From positions 62,001-126,000 of the forward strand of contig NZ_FPAB01000009.1 of NCBI RefSeq assembly GCF_900116145.1: 64,000 bases of DNA, read 5' to 3'. Source of the stretch: Streptomyces harbinensis. GTDB lineage: Bacteria; Actinomycetota; Actinomycetes; Streptomycetales; Streptomycetaceae. Made by a program: the position numbers and the translations under genes. Below are positions 8,425-16,947 of this stretch, piece after piece. Under the pieces are notes generated by a model. It searched no databases, was not told where the DNA came from, and worked only from the letters and a program-made list of their open reading frames with translations. The stretch's first letter is position 1. Each line of letters opens with the position of its first letter.

Positions 8425-9195
8425 TCAGACGGCCCCGGTGAGCGTGTCGACGACGGCCGGGTACCAGCGGTCGGCGATCTTGCGGGTTCCCGAGTCGTTC
8501 GGGTGGACGCCGTCGGTGGTGTCGGCGGTGGTGGAGAAGCCGGTCCACTGGTCGACGACGGTGAGGGGGGAATCCGTGGTGGTCAGGGCGGCGGCCCAGC
8601 CGGGTATGGCCGCGTTGAGGTCGGTCACGCGCTCGCCGCAGGCGGCGCAGTCGGCCGGGGCCATCGGGATGATCTGGGCGACGAGGATCCGCATGTGCGG
8701 GTTGGCTTCGCGCATCTGCCGGACCAGCGTGGTGTACGCGTCGAGGATCGCGGAGGTGGTGCGGGCGCTCCACACGTCGTTGGTACCCAGGTGCATCAGC
8801 ACAACGTCGGGTGTAGTGGCGGCGAGCCAGCCGGGAAGCAGGTTCTGCTCGGCGATGCCGGTGGCGAGGAAGCCGCCGTGTCCCTCGTGTTCGCCGTCGT
8901 GCGGGAAGCCGCAGCCCTGGGGGGCCTGGGTGCCGACGAAGTCGATGTCGGTGTGTCCGGCGTCCACCAGATCACGCCACAGCAGGGCGCGCCAGCAGCC
9001 GGGGGACCCGGTGATCGAGTCACCCAGCGGCATGATGCGGGTGGCGGCGGTGGAAGCGGGGTGCCCGGCGGCGCGGGCGGTCCCGGTCTGGGCGAGGGTG
9101 AGGCCGAGCAGAGCGAGGGCGAGGGCCAGGACGAGGGCGTACCGGGGTGCGGTGCGCCGGGCGGTGAGCGCGGTGGGGGCGGTGTGGGGGTTCAT
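8425..9195 (-). CDS. Secreted SGNH/GDSL-type esterase
   Basis: Predicted extracellular serine hydrolase acting on esters (lipids or acetylated carbohydrates), 256 aa from the ATG at 9195. That start has a GGGAG site 9 nt upstream; a longer frame adds 23 residues before the signal peptide and is less likely. A Sec signal peptide (basic start, LVLALALALLGL core, cleavage near ARA-A) precedes the SGNH blocks: MPLGDSIT (Ser nucleophile), LGTNDVW (Asn) and DGVHPND (Asp/His). Several Cys residues (CW, CG, CAACG) suggest disulfides. It stands between the peroxidase and the DUF2264 operon on the same strand, with 126 bp upstream, so it probably has its own promoter. Confidence 0.9.
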   Translation of the reverse strand: MNPHTAPTALTARRTAPRYALVLALALALLGLTLAQTGTARAAGHPASTAATRIMPLGDSITGSPGCWRALLWRDLVDAGHTDIDFVGTQAPQGCGFPHDGEHEGHGGFLATGIAEQNLLPGWLAATTPDVVLMHLGTNDVWSARTTSAILDAYTTLVRQMREANPHMRILVAQIIPMAPADCAACGERVTDLNAAIPGWAAALTTTDSPLTVVDQWTGFSTTADTTDGVHPNDSGTRKIADRWYPAVVDTLTGAV

Positions 9196-9321
9196 GCGGG
9201 GCGGCTCCCGGAGTCGGGTCGGCCGGGCAGGCGGCAGTGCCGCGGGTCCCGGTGCAGCCCCCACCGTGTGACGCTCACATGGTGCCCGAGCCGGGCGGGT
9301 CGGGGAAGGTGGCGGACGCGG

Positions 9322-11355
9322 TCACAGGGTGAGGGCGCGGGTGGGGCCGCCGGGCCAGTGGACGGTGAGGGTGGTTCCGGCCACGGTGACGGTGGGCGGC
9401 TCGGGGAGCGGGGCCTGCGGTCCGGGGTTGCCGAGGTAGAGGGCGACGGCGTGGACATGCCCGTAGGGCAGGGGGTGGGGGGTGAGGTAGTGCGGGGTGG
9501 CGCTGTGCGGTCCGAGGGCGTTGGTGTGCCGGTCGCGGTGGACGGTGGGGGTGCCGTCGTCCGGGCGCAGGAGGAACAGCGCGCTGGTGAGGCCGTCGCG
9601 TCGGCGGACGAGGGCGTGCCCGGCGGTGGTGTCCTCCTTGGGGGGTTCGGCGGCGGCCAGTGGGTGGCCGCCGACGCGCAGCCGCAGCGGCGGCCCGGCC
9701 GGGGCGTCGGCGTCGGCGTCGTTGGGGGTGACGCGGATCAGCCGGATCTCCCAGGGGCCGTGCAGCAGCGCGGCGGTGGTGATCCAGGGTCCGGCCGGCC
9801 AGCGGTCGCGGTCGGCGGCCTCCTCGGTACCGTCGGCGGGCGGTGGCCAGTGGGCGCGGTGCCGGGAGACGGCGGTGTCCTCGGTCAGGGCGACGCGTTC
9901 GAAGGGGGTGCGCTGGGAGGGGGTGCCGTCCGCCATGAGCAGCGCGACATGGCTGTCGTGGAGTTGGGCGAGGTCGGCCGGATCGCGGTGGCGGGCGTCG
10001 CCGTCGCGGGCGTGGGCCTGCGGGTCGGGGTGCGGTCCGGCCGGTGCGGGGCGGAGCGGGGCGAGTTCGGGCGCGGTGTGGGTGGTGTAGGCGTGCCGGG
10101 CGTAGAACGGGTCGTCGCGGGCGGGCCGGTCGGGCGGGGTGTGGTCGGTGCCGTGGTTGGCGACGCGGACGATGCCGTCGGCGCGGGTGCCGGCGGCGAT
10201 CCAGCCGGGTGCGGCCATGGCCCGTACGAAGTCACCGCGCTCCACGGGCAGCGGCTCCTCGGTGGCGGTCCACAGCGGGTGCTCCCCGGGCAGCAGCAGG
10301 ACGGCGAAGGCCTTGGACGCCCAGTAGGGCGAGGCGGGCCCCGAGTAGTGCTGGCGGATCCGAGGGAAGGGGTGGTGCCAGCCGAGGCTGAGCAGGCCGT
10401 CCGGTGCGGTGGCCCCGTGGTCCAGGAAGTGCCGCACCATGCCGGAGACGGCGCGGCGGGTGAGTCCGGGGGCCAGGGCCCCGGTGTCGAAGAGGGCGCC
10501 GGCCGCGAAGGGGGCGGCGGCGGCGAACCGGTAGGTGAGGGAGCGGCCCTGGAGCAGCGGTGACCCGTTCGCCGCCACCAGGTGGGCGGCGTCGTCGAGG
10601 AAGGCGGCCAGCCGCCGCCGGTAGACGGTGGTGCGGGCCGGGTCGGCGTGGCCGGCGGCGATGCGGGAGTACCACAGCGGGTACAGGTGCATGGCCCAGC
10701 CGTTGTAGTGGTCGTAGTTGCGCAGCCGGCCCGGGGAGCGGGTGCCGTCGCTGTACCAGCCCTCGCCCGCGTACCAGGTCTCGGTGGCCTCGATGGCGTG
10801 GTCGATGTCGTCGGGGGCGTAGGGGGCGCCGGCCGAGCGCAGGAAGGCGCTGACCACGGCGCGGAACCAGACCCAGTTGTTGGGGGGTACGGCAGCGCCG
10901 CACACCTCGCGCAGCCAGTCGACGGTGCGCTGCCGTACCGCGTCGGGCAGCCGGTCCCACAGGAGCGGGCGGGTCTCGTGCAGGGCGATGGCGAGGGAGG
11001 CGGCCTCGACCCGGGCCTGCGGCAGTTCGGCGGGGCGCGGCCAGCGGTGCGGGCCGGTGGGGTCGGTGCCGGCGGCCAGGCCCTCGGCGTACGGGGCGAG
11101 GAGGCGTGCGGCGTGCTCGTGGTCGGTGGTGCCGGCGGCGCGGAAGGCGGCGAGCAGGAAGGTGCGGGCGAACCCTTCGAGGCCGTCGCTGTGGGTGCCG
11201 GAGCCGCTCGCGGGCCCGGGGAGATGGATGAGGGAGCCCTCGGGCCCGGCGTGCGGGCGTACGGCGGCGAGCAGGGTGTCGGCGGTGTGTTCCCAGTGCT
11301 GCCGGGTCCAGCCGGTGTGCGGGGAGCGGATGAGGTCGGGTTCGGGGGCGGTCAT
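9322..11355 (-). CDS. DUF2264 family protein, probable glycosidase-like
   Basis: 677 aa, the usual size for DUF2264 proteins, whose exact activity I cannot state. The N-terminal half is Trp/His-rich and looks like an alpha/alpha barrel (SPHTGWTRQHWEHTADTLL, then YDHYNGWAMHLYPLWYS near residue 215). A family-typical segment LLSLGWHHPFPRIRQHYSGP lies in the middle, and the C-terminal half looks beta-rich. The ATG at 11355 overlaps the stop of the upstream permease (ATGA), so it is the last gene of the sugar-importer operon. This placement supports a role in breaking down the imported oligosaccharide in the cytoplasm; no signal peptide is present. Confidence 0.85.
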   Translation of the reverse strand: MTAPEPDLIRSPHTGWTRQHWEHTADTLLAAVRPHAGPEGSLIHLPGPASGSGTHSDGLEGFARTFLLAAFRAAGTTDHEHAARLLAPYAEGLAAGTDPTGPHRWPRPAELPQARVEAASLAIALHETRPLLWDRLPDAVRQRTVDWLREVCGAAVPPNNWVWFRAVVSAFLRSAGAPYAPDDIDHAIEATETWYAGEGWYSDGTRSPGRLRNYDHYNGWAMHLYPLWYSRIAAGHADPARTTVYRRRLAAFLDDAAHLVAANGSPLLQGRSLTYRFAAAAPFAAGALFDTGALAPGLTRRAVSGMVRHFLDHGATAPDGLLSLGWHHPFPRIRQHYSGPASPYWASKAFAVLLLPGEHPLWTATEEPLPVERGDFVRAMAAPGWIAAGTRADGIVRVANHGTDHTPPDRPARDDPFYARHAYTTHTAPELAPLRPAPAGPHPDPQAHARDGDARHRDPADLAQLHDSHVALLMADGTPSQRTPFERVALTEDTAVSRHRAHWPPPADGTEEAADRDRWPAGPWITTAALLHGPWEIRLIRVTPNDADADAPAGPPLRLRVGGHPLAAAEPPKEDTTAGHALVRRRDGLTSALFLLRPDDGTPTVHRDRHTNALGPHSATPHYLTPHPLPYGHVHAVALYLGNPGPQAPLPEPPTVTVAGTTLTVHWPGGPTRALTL

Positions 11356-12212
11356 TTGAGGCTTCCTTCGGCCATGCCGGCACGCCAGCGGCGTTGCAGC
11401 GGGATGAACAGGGCGAGCAGCGGCAGGGTGGCGACGGCGGAGCCGACGACGACCATGCGGGTGTAGTCGGGGTTCTGGCCGACGGCGGAGTTCCAGGTGA
11501 ACAGGCCCTGGCCGAGGGTGAACAGATCGTTGTCGGTGATCATCACCAGCGGCAGGAAGAAGTTGTTCCAGATGCCGATGAACTGGATGAGGAAGATGGT
11601 GAGCGCGCCGGGGGCCATCAGCCGCAGCCCGACCTGGAAGAAGGTGCGCAGCTCGCCGGCGCCGTCGAGGCGGGCGGCTTCCAGGAGTTCGCCGGGTATC
11701 GCGCCGGAGGAGTAGGCGCGGGCGAGGTAGACGCCGAACGGGTTGACCATGACGGGGATGAGGACCGACCACATGGTGTCGGTGAGCTGGAAGTTCGACA
11801 TCAGCAGGTACAGCGGTACGACGATGGCGGTGTTGGGGACGAGGACGCCGGCGATGACGAGGGCGTACCACTTCCCCTTGCCGCGGAAGTCGAACTTGTC
11901 GAAGGCGTAGCCGGCGGCGACCGAGAGCAGGGTGGCCGCGGCGGCGCCGCCGAGGGCGTAGACGGCGGTGTTGAGGATCCAGCGGGCGAAGATGCCGTCG
12001 TCCTGGCGGAAGAGGTCGGCGATATTGCCGAGGACGTGGAAGCCGGCCGAGGGCGAGAAGCCGTTGGACGCGTACAGCTCGGGCAGGGTCTTGGTCACCC
12101 CGAACAGCAGCCAGATCAGCGGCATCAGGGTGTAGAGCGCGGCGATGGCGACCAGGGTGGTGGCGGTGGCGCGGCCCGTCCAGCGGTTGCCGGTGGTGCG
12201 GGGCGTGGTCAT
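11352..12212 (-). CDS. Carbohydrate ABC transporter permease, MalG-type
   Basis: Membrane subunit of a CUT1 sugar importer, 286 aa. Hydrophobic helices start at about residue 14, and the EAA loop is visible as ELLEAARLDGAGELRTFFQV, followed by the typical MAPGALTIFLIQFIGIWNNF segment. The start at 12212 overlaps the MalF-type stop (ATGA), and the stop overlaps the DUF2264 start. It forms one four-gene operon with SBP, MalF-type permease and DUF2264. No dedicated ATPase is encoded. Confidence 0.95.
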   Translation of the reverse strand: MTTPRTTGNRWTGRATATTLVAIAALYTLMPLIWLLFGVTKTLPELYASNGFSPSAGFHVLGNIADLFRQDDGIFARWILNTAVYALGGAAAATLLSVAAGYAFDKFDFRGKGKWYALVIAGVLVPNTAIVVPLYLLMSNFQLTDTMWSVLIPVMVNPFGVYLARAYSSGAIPGELLEAARLDGAGELRTFFQVGLRLMAPGALTIFLIQFIGIWNNFFLPLVMITDNDLFTLGQGLFTWNSAVGQNPDYTRMVVVGSAVATLPLLALFIPLQRRWRAGMAEGSLK

Positions 12213-13171
12213 GGCGCGCTCCTGCGGTGGGCGAGTTTGGTGACGGTGAAGGAGAGCACGCCGGCGAGGGCGGCGATGAGGACGGAGACGGTGGCCGCGT
12301 AGTGGTAGTCGTTGGAGTTGAACGCGGCGGCGTAGGCGAGCATGTTGGGGGTCCAGGTGCTGGTGACGGAGCTGTTGCCGGCGCTCTGGACGATCTGCGG
12401 CTCGGTGAACAGCTGGAGCGAGCCGATGATGGTGAAGAGGGTGACCACGAACATCGCGGCGCGGATCTGCGGGAGTTTGACCAAGACGGCGGTGCGCAGT
12501 TCGCCGGCGCCGTCGAGGCGGGCGGCTTCCACGGTGGAGGCGGGGACGGCGCGCAGGGCGACGTAGATGAGCACCACGTTGAAGCCGAGGGACTGCCAGA
12601 CGGCGATGTTGACCAGGGAGAGCAGCACGGTGTTGCCGCCGAGGAAGTCGACTTCCGCGCCGAGTCCTTCCAGTCCGTCGATGATGGGGCTCAGGCCCGG
12701 GGTGTAGAGGTAGACCCAGACGATGGCGGCGATGAGTCCGGGCACGATGTGCGGCAGGAACAGCACGGTGTGGAAGAAGCGGCGGGCGGCGGTGAGCGCG
12801 CTGTCGAGCAGCAGGGCGAGGGCGGCGGCCAGGGTGATGACGAGCGGTACGTAGATCAGGCCGTAGAGCAGGACGCGCCCGGTGCCGGTGAGGAAGGTGG
12901 GGTCGGTGAGGGCGCGGACGTAGTTCTCGGCTCCGGCGAAGACCCGGGTGGGGCCGTCCCAGCCGATGCCGGTGAACTTCTCCCGGTAGAGGCTGAGGAC
13001 CAGGGCGTAGCCCATGGGGGCGATGTAGGTGAGGGCGAAGAGGGCGAAGAACGGGCCGAGCAGCCACAGGACGGCGCGGGGCCGGCGGGTGCGGGTGGCG
13101 GCCCGGGGGCGGGCGGGTGGTGCGGCGGTGGCCATGGCGGTCCCTGGGTGGCTGGGGGGCGGGGCGGTCAT
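12209..13171 (-). CDS. Carbohydrate ABC transporter permease, MalF-type
   Basis: Membrane subunit of the same importer, 320 aa when started at 13171, where ATGA overlaps the binding-protein stop. An alternative ATG at 13135 has a better ribosome site (AGGGA) and removes the 12-residue MTAPPPSHPGTA leader. The EAA motif reads VEAARLDGAGELRTAVLVKL. The Arg/Pro-rich N-terminal tail precedes the first helix at about residue 35. Coupled with the downstream MalG-type gene by another ATGA. Confidence 0.94.
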   Translation of the reverse strand: MTAPPPSHPGTAMATAAPPARPRAATRTRRPRAVLWLLGPFFALFALTYIAPMGYALVLSLYREKFTGIGWDGPTRVFAGAENYVRALTDPTFLTGTGRVLLYGLIYVPLVITLAAALALLLDSALTAARRFFHTVLFLPHIVPGLIAAIVWVYLYTPGLSPIIDGLEGLGAEVDFLGGNTVLLSLVNIAVWQSLGFNVVLIYVALRAVPASTVEAARLDGAGELRTAVLVKLPQIRAAMFVVTLFTIIGSLQLFTEPQIVQSAGNSSVTSTWTPNMLAYAAAFNSNDYHYAATVSVLIAALAGVLSFTVTKLAHRRSAP

Positions 13172-14472
13172 TCGGGGACGGTGAAGCCGCGCTGCCGCAG
13201 CTGGTCGACGGTGGCGTCCTGCCAGCGGGCGAGGGCGGTGCGGATGCCCTCGGGCCGGCCGATCCACGCGGTGGCCTCGTCGACCAGCCGGGCGAAGCCC
13301 TCGGTCATGTCGGGGCCCCATTCCCAGGCGGGGTTGACGGTGCGGGCCGCGGCCCCGGCGGCGGCCGGCAGGTCCATGCCGGCGACGTAGGGGTTGGCCG
13401 CCTCGATGGCGGTGCCCCAGTGGTCGGTGAGCGTGGTGTTGGCGGGGTAGGAGGTGTTGACCTGGGCGACGGCCTCCACCGCGTCCGGTGAGGTGGAGAC
13501 CCAGCGGATGAACTCCATGGCTTCCTCGGGGTGGTCGGCGCCGCGCGGGACGGCGAGGGAGGAGCCGCCGTAGTTGCCGCTGGCCGGTCCCTCGGGCCAG
13601 GCGGGGAGCGGGGCGGCGCCCCAGCGGCCGGCGAGGTCGGGGGCGAAGCGCTGGATGTTGGCGGCGGTCCAGGGGGCGGCCAGCACGGTGAGCGAGGTGC
13701 CCTGCTGGAGCTGGGTGACGTGCTGTTCGGCGAAGGTGGGCCGGGCGGTGACGAGACCGTCGTCGACGAGGGATTCCCAGTAGCCGGCGAAGCGGGCGCC
13801 GGCCTCGTCGGTGGCGTCCACCTGCCAGTGGCCGCTGCCGGAGTCGAACCAGCGGGCACCGGCCTGCCAGGCGAGGCCGGCGAGCAGCGCGGCGTCGTTG
13901 GTGCCGAAGTTGGTGAGGGTGACCCCCGGGTGCTCGGCGGCGACGGTCTCGGCGGTGGTGCGGAACTCCTCCCAGGTGGTGGGCGGGGTGAGTCCGTACT
14001 CGGCGAACAGATCGGTGCGGTAGAACATCACCGTGGGGCCGATGTTCATCGGCAGCCCGTACACCTGGCCGCCGAGGGCCACTTGCCGCCAGGCCCAGTC
14101 GGGGTACTGGTCGCCGAGGTCGGTGACGCCGTAGGGATCGAGGGGCTGGAGGACCTGCTGGGTGACGAAACCGGGCAGTTGCGGGTACTCGACGGCCACT
14201 ACGTCGGGGGCTTTGCCGGCCTTGACGGCGTTGAACATCTTCGAGTAGCCGCCGGCGGTGCCGGCGGGCACCTTCTCGAAGGTGACCCGGATGTGGTCGT
14301 GGGTGGCGTTGAACCGGTCGGCGAGTTCCTGGGAGCCGGAGGTCCACGACCAGTAGGTGAGGGTGACCGGCCGGTCCTCGCCGGTGCCGGGGACGGCGCA
14401 GGAGGCGAGCAGCAGCGCTGCCATCAGCAGCGGAACGATGCGTATGGCACGGCGACTTCGGCGTCTGAACAC
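13168..14472 (-). CDS. Extracellular sugar-binding lipoprotein
   Basis: Substrate-binding lipoprotein of the DUF2264 operon importer, 434 aa from the GTG at 14472. That codon follows an AAGGAG site by 8 nt; the longer ATG frame at 14553 would run through the promoter and put 27 extra residues before the signal peptide. The signal peptide is a run of basic residues, a hydrophobic core and a canonical lipobox LASC. Family motifs include GYSKMFNAVKAGKAPDVVAVEY, TWEEFRTTAETV and a C-terminal DQLRQRGF. It is the first gene of the operon and divergent from the hybrid regulator at 14612. Confidence 0.94.
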   Translation of the reverse strand: MFRRRSRRAIRIVPLLMAALLLASCAVPGTGEDRPVTLTYWSWTSGSQELADRFNATHDHIRVTFEKVPAGTAGGYSKMFNAVKAGKAPDVVAVEYPQLPGFVTQQVLQPLDPYGVTDLGDQYPDWAWRQVALGGQVYGLPMNIGPTVMFYRTDLFAEYGLTPPTTWEEFRTTAETVAAEHPGVTLTNFGTNDAALLAGLAWQAGARWFDSGSGHWQVDATDEAGARFAGYWESLVDDGLVTARPTFAEQHVTQLQQGTSLTVLAAPWTAANIQRFAPDLAGRWGAAPLPAWPEGPASGNYGGSSLAVPRGADHPEEAMEFIRWVSTSPDAVEAVAQVNTSYPANTTLTDHWGTAIEAANPYVAGMDLPAAAGAAARTVNPAWEWGPDMTEGFARLVDEATAWIGRPEGIRTALARWQDATVDQLRQRGFTVPE

Positions 14473-14505
14473 GGCGGCGGCTCCTTGGGTGACGTGTGCC
14501 ACTGC

Positions 14506-14534
14506 ACCCTGGACCAGAAGCGACAACGCGTCAA
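14506..14534 (-). promoter_or_regulatory. Candidate promoter of the SBP-permease-DUF2264 operon
   Basis: On the minus strand TTGACG (14529-14534) is followed after 17 bp by CAGGGT (14506-14511), a reasonable sigma-70-type pair for Streptomyces, and the GTG start lies 34 bp further on. The adjoining A+T-rich block at 14535-14561 (AATGAATCTGTTCTTTTCTA on the minus strand) is unusual for this DNA and is the likely operator zone for the divergent regulator. Confidence 0.45.
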
Positions 14535-14611
14535 TAGAAAAGAACAGATTCATTCATAAGCAACCATGGGCATCAAGTAAGCTCCATGCACAACCACGAA
14601 GGGATGGCCAC

Positions 14612-15709
14612 ATGCTGGTGGAACAACGGCAGGAGCTGCTGCTCCAGGAACTGCGGGCCACCGGCGCCGTACGGGTGGCCGAACTCGCCGAGCGGTTCGG
14701 GGTGTCGGCCGGCACCATCCGCCGCGACATCGCCGAACTCGCCGATCTGGGGCGGCTGACCAAGGTGCGCGGCGGCGCGGTGCCGGCGCAGCGCGCCGTG
14801 GCTCCGCCCGCCCCCGGCGGCGGCCCCGAGCCGGAGGCGCCGGCCGATCCGCACCGGCCCACGATCGGGCTGCTGGTGCCCTCGGCCACCTACTACTACC
14901 CGCGGGTGGTGGCCGGGGTGCGCGAGGTGGCGGCGCGGTACGGGGCGCGGGTGGTGATCGGGCTGAGCGACTACGCCCAGCCCCGGGACGAGCGGCAGAT
15001 CGAGGAGCTGTGCGCCTCGGGAGCGGACGGGCTGCTGATCGCCTCCACCGGCGGCCACACCGTACCCCCCGCGGTACTGGCCCGGCTGCGGGCCACCGGG
15101 CGGCCGTTCGTGCTGCTGGAGCGGCGCCCTCAGGAGCCGGACGATCCCTGTGAGTTCGTGGTCTCCGACCACGCCACCGGGGCCGGGCGCGCGGTGCGGC
15201 ACCTGCGGGACCTCGGGCACCGCTCGGTCGCGCTGTTCACCGCGGGCAGCCCGACCGCGCCGCTGGTGCGCGAGGGGTACGAGCGGGCGGTGCGGCAGCT
15301 GGAGCTGGATCCGGGCGCGCCGGTGGCCGGGGCGGACGAGCCGGCTTCGGGCACCCCCGCCGCCGTGGCGCGCTACGACGCCTTCATCGAGGAGTGCCGG
15401 GCGCACGGCACCCGGGCGGCGCTGGTGCACTCCGACCAGGACGCCATCGAACTGCTCCAGCGGCTGCGGGCCAAGGGGCTGCGCACCCCGGACGATCTGG
15501 CGCTGATCGCCTACGACGACGAGATCGCCTCACTGGCCGAGGTACCGCTCACGGCGGTGGCCCCGCCCAAGCGGCAGCTCGGGGAGGCAGCGGCCCAGTT
15601 GCTGCTCGACCGGCTGCCGGCGCGGGCGGAGCTGGCGCCGCGTCAGGTGGTGCTCCAGCCACAGCTGACGGTGCGCGAGTCGTGCGGGGCGGCGAGCGCC
15701 GGGGCGTGA
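14612..15709 (+). CDS. DeoR-LacI hybrid transcriptional regulator
   Basis: 365 aa. Residues 1-60 are a DeoR-type winged HTH (RQELLLQELRATGAVRVAEL, then GVSAGTIRRDIAELADLGRL). Residues 85-365 are a LacI/periplasmic-binding-type effector domain (IGLLVPSATYYYPRVVAGVR, LRDLGHRSVALFT, LIAYDDEIASLAEVPLTAV). Ordinary DeoR proteins carry a sugar-phosphate isomerase-like sensor instead. A Pro/Gly/Ala linker joins the two parts. The start at 14612 follows GAAGGGA by 7 nt. It is divergent from the sugar-importer/DUF2264 operon and most likely controls it in response to the imported sugar. Confidence 0.92.
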   Translation: MLVEQRQELLLQELRATGAVRVAELAERFGVSAGTIRRDIAELADLGRLTKVRGGAVPAQRAVAPPAPGGGPEPEAPADPHRPTIGLLVPSATYYYPRVVAGVREVAARYGARVVIGLSDYAQPRDERQIEELCASGADGLLIASTGGHTVPPAVLARLRATGRPFVLLERRPQEPDDPCEFVVSDHATGAGRAVRHLRDLGHRSVALFTAGSPTAPLVREGYERAVRQLELDPGAPVAGADEPASGTPAAVARYDAFIEECRAHGTRAALVHSDQDAIELLQRLRAKGLRTPDDLALIAYDDEIASLAEVPLTAVAPPKRQLGEAAAQLLLDRLPARAELAPRQVVLQPQLTVRESCGAASAGA

Positions 15710-15824
15710 GCGGGGCGGGGCGGGGCGGCGGGGAAGGCGTCACGAGCCGGCCGGGTGCACGGGGACGCGCACTTCTGACGCCCGGTGGATACTTGTGGCA
15801 CTTCGTTGGCTGTGCCGGCCGAGC

Positions 15825-15851
15825 GGCGGTGAGCGAGGAGGGCTCACCGCC
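15825..15851. terminator. Stem-loop terminator between convergent genes
   Basis: GGCGGTGAGC pairs with GCTCACCGCC (10 bp) around a 7-nt loop, between the hybrid regulator and the convergent recombinase-like gene. I see no gene in the rest of 15710-15919. Confidence 0.55.
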
Positions 15852-15919
15852 GGCGACGGTCCGGTACGGCCCCCGCCGTCCGGAATCCGTCGTGGTGCGT
15901 GCGCAGCGATGGCGTGGAC

Positions 15920-16327
15920 TCAGACCGTGGCCCGGTGGCGCTTGCCGCCGATCCGGAAGGCGTGGATGGCGCAGCCGTGTTCGACCGCGGCCCGGGTGGC
16001 TTCCTCCCAGGTGAGCGCCCGGGGCCCGGCGGCGAACAGCGGGCCGGAGGTCCGGTCGCCGATCACGGCGGTGAGCAGGGTGGCGGCGCGCTCGGAGATC
16101 GGGATGTCGCCGCCGTCCGGGAGCGCGGCGGCCCGCGAGGCGGCCTCGGGGCGGATCCTGCGGCTGCCGAGGTCGATGTCGGGCACTTCGAGGGACAGCA
16201 GGTCCATCACCCGCACCTCGCTCTCCCACAGCAATTGCCACAGCGCCCGGTGCGCGATGTCGATGGACTCGTCGGAGAGAAGGGCCGTCAGCCGGTCGAG
16301 CGTGACGGATTCCGCGGTGGTCGTCAT
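15920..16327 (-). CDS. Short tyrosine-recombinase-like protein lacking the catalytic tyrosine
   Basis: 135 aa from the ATG at 16327; an in-frame GTG two codons earlier (16333) has a slightly better upstream purine tract. The text WESEVRVMDLLSLEVPDIDLG resembles the first catalytic box of phage integrases (Arg39), and HAFR (His122, Arg125) resembles the HxxR box. The protein stops about ten residues later, before the segment that would hold the nucleophilic Tyr, and it lacks the N-terminal core-binding domain. It is therefore unlikely to be an active integrase. Nothing nearby looks like a mobile element or attachment site. A regulatory or structural DNA-binding role is possible but unproven. 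Confidence 0.65.
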   Translation of the reverse strand: MTTTAESVTLDRLTALLSDESIDIAHRALWQLLWESEVRVMDLLSLEVPDIDLGSRRIRPEAASRAAALPDGGDIPISERAATLLTAVIGDRTSGPLFAAGPRALTWEEATRAAVEHGCAIHAFRIGGKRHRATV

Positions 16328-16471
16328 GGCCACGCAGTATCCACCCTTTGCCCATGGCCCGTAAGAAGTACGGGCGGTTTGTGACCGGGTGATCCACTTC
16401 TGTGTCCTCGGTGTGTCCATTACCGTGCCATTGCTCCCTCTTTACCCGGTTGCATTACAGTGCGATCACCG

Positions 16472-16497
16472 GGGGTATCGCGACACCCCGCGGGGTG
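16472..16497. promoter_or_regulatory. Two overlapping palindromes before tatA
   Basis: GGGGTATCGCGACACCCC (16472-16489, one mismatched pair) overlaps the perfect palindrome CACCCCGCGGGGTG (16484-16497); they share CACCCC. They sit between a possible -10 (TACAGT, 16456-16461) and the tatA ribosome site. They could be a repressor site or two mutually exclusive RNA hairpins. Confidence 0.45.
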
Positions 16498-16516
16498 AGA
16501 GAGACGAGGTGACCCC

Positions 16517-16753
16517 ATGGGCCAGATCGGACCCACGCATCTGCTGGTCGTCGCCGTGGTGGTGCTGGTGGTCTTCGGTTCGAAGCGCCTGCCGGACACC
16601 GCGCGGGCGCTCGGGAAGTCCCTGCGGATCCTCAAGAGCGAGACCGCCGCCCTGCGCACCGACGACCAGCCGCAGCCGCCGGTGCCGGCCCCGCCGTCCG
16701 TACCGGACGTGCCGGCCGCGCGGGAACAGCGGCAGCCGCCGGTGAGTTCGTAG
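16517..16753 (+). CDS. tatA: TatA/E-family twin-arginine translocase subunit
   Basis: 78 aa. It has an N-terminal transmembrane helix (LLVVAVVVLVVFG), the conserved FG-x-KRLP hinge, and an amphipathic helix (DTARALGKSLRILKSE). A Pro-rich disordered tail rich in Pro, Gln and Val follows. This is the pore-forming subunit that carries folded proteins across the membrane. No tatB or tatC is nearby, so this is an orphan or paralogous copy; the main tat genes must be elsewhere. A GAGG site lies ahead of the ATG at 16517. Confidence 0.88.
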   Translation: MGQIGPTHLLVVAVVVLVVFGSKRLPDTARALGKSLRILKSETAALRTDDQPQPPVPAPPSVPDVPAAREQRQPPVSS

Positions 16754-16947
16754 CCTCCCGCACCATCACGCCCCGCGTGCCGCCCCGGCCCGCGGGGCGT
16801 TCCGCTGCCCGGCGGGCCGCCCCCGGTACCGCTCCCGGCCCTCCACCCGGGCCCGGACATTGCGCCCGATGACGGCCGTGTGACGGCCATGCCGCCCGCC
16901 CCGGGAGCGCCTTGACCCCGGACCGGCGGCTGGTTACGTTCACCCCC

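Noticed and set aside
15920..16327. Integrated plasmid or prophage marked by the integrase-like gene
   Set aside because: No tRNA, direct repeats, excisionase, replication or structural genes are visible, and the integrase is incomplete.
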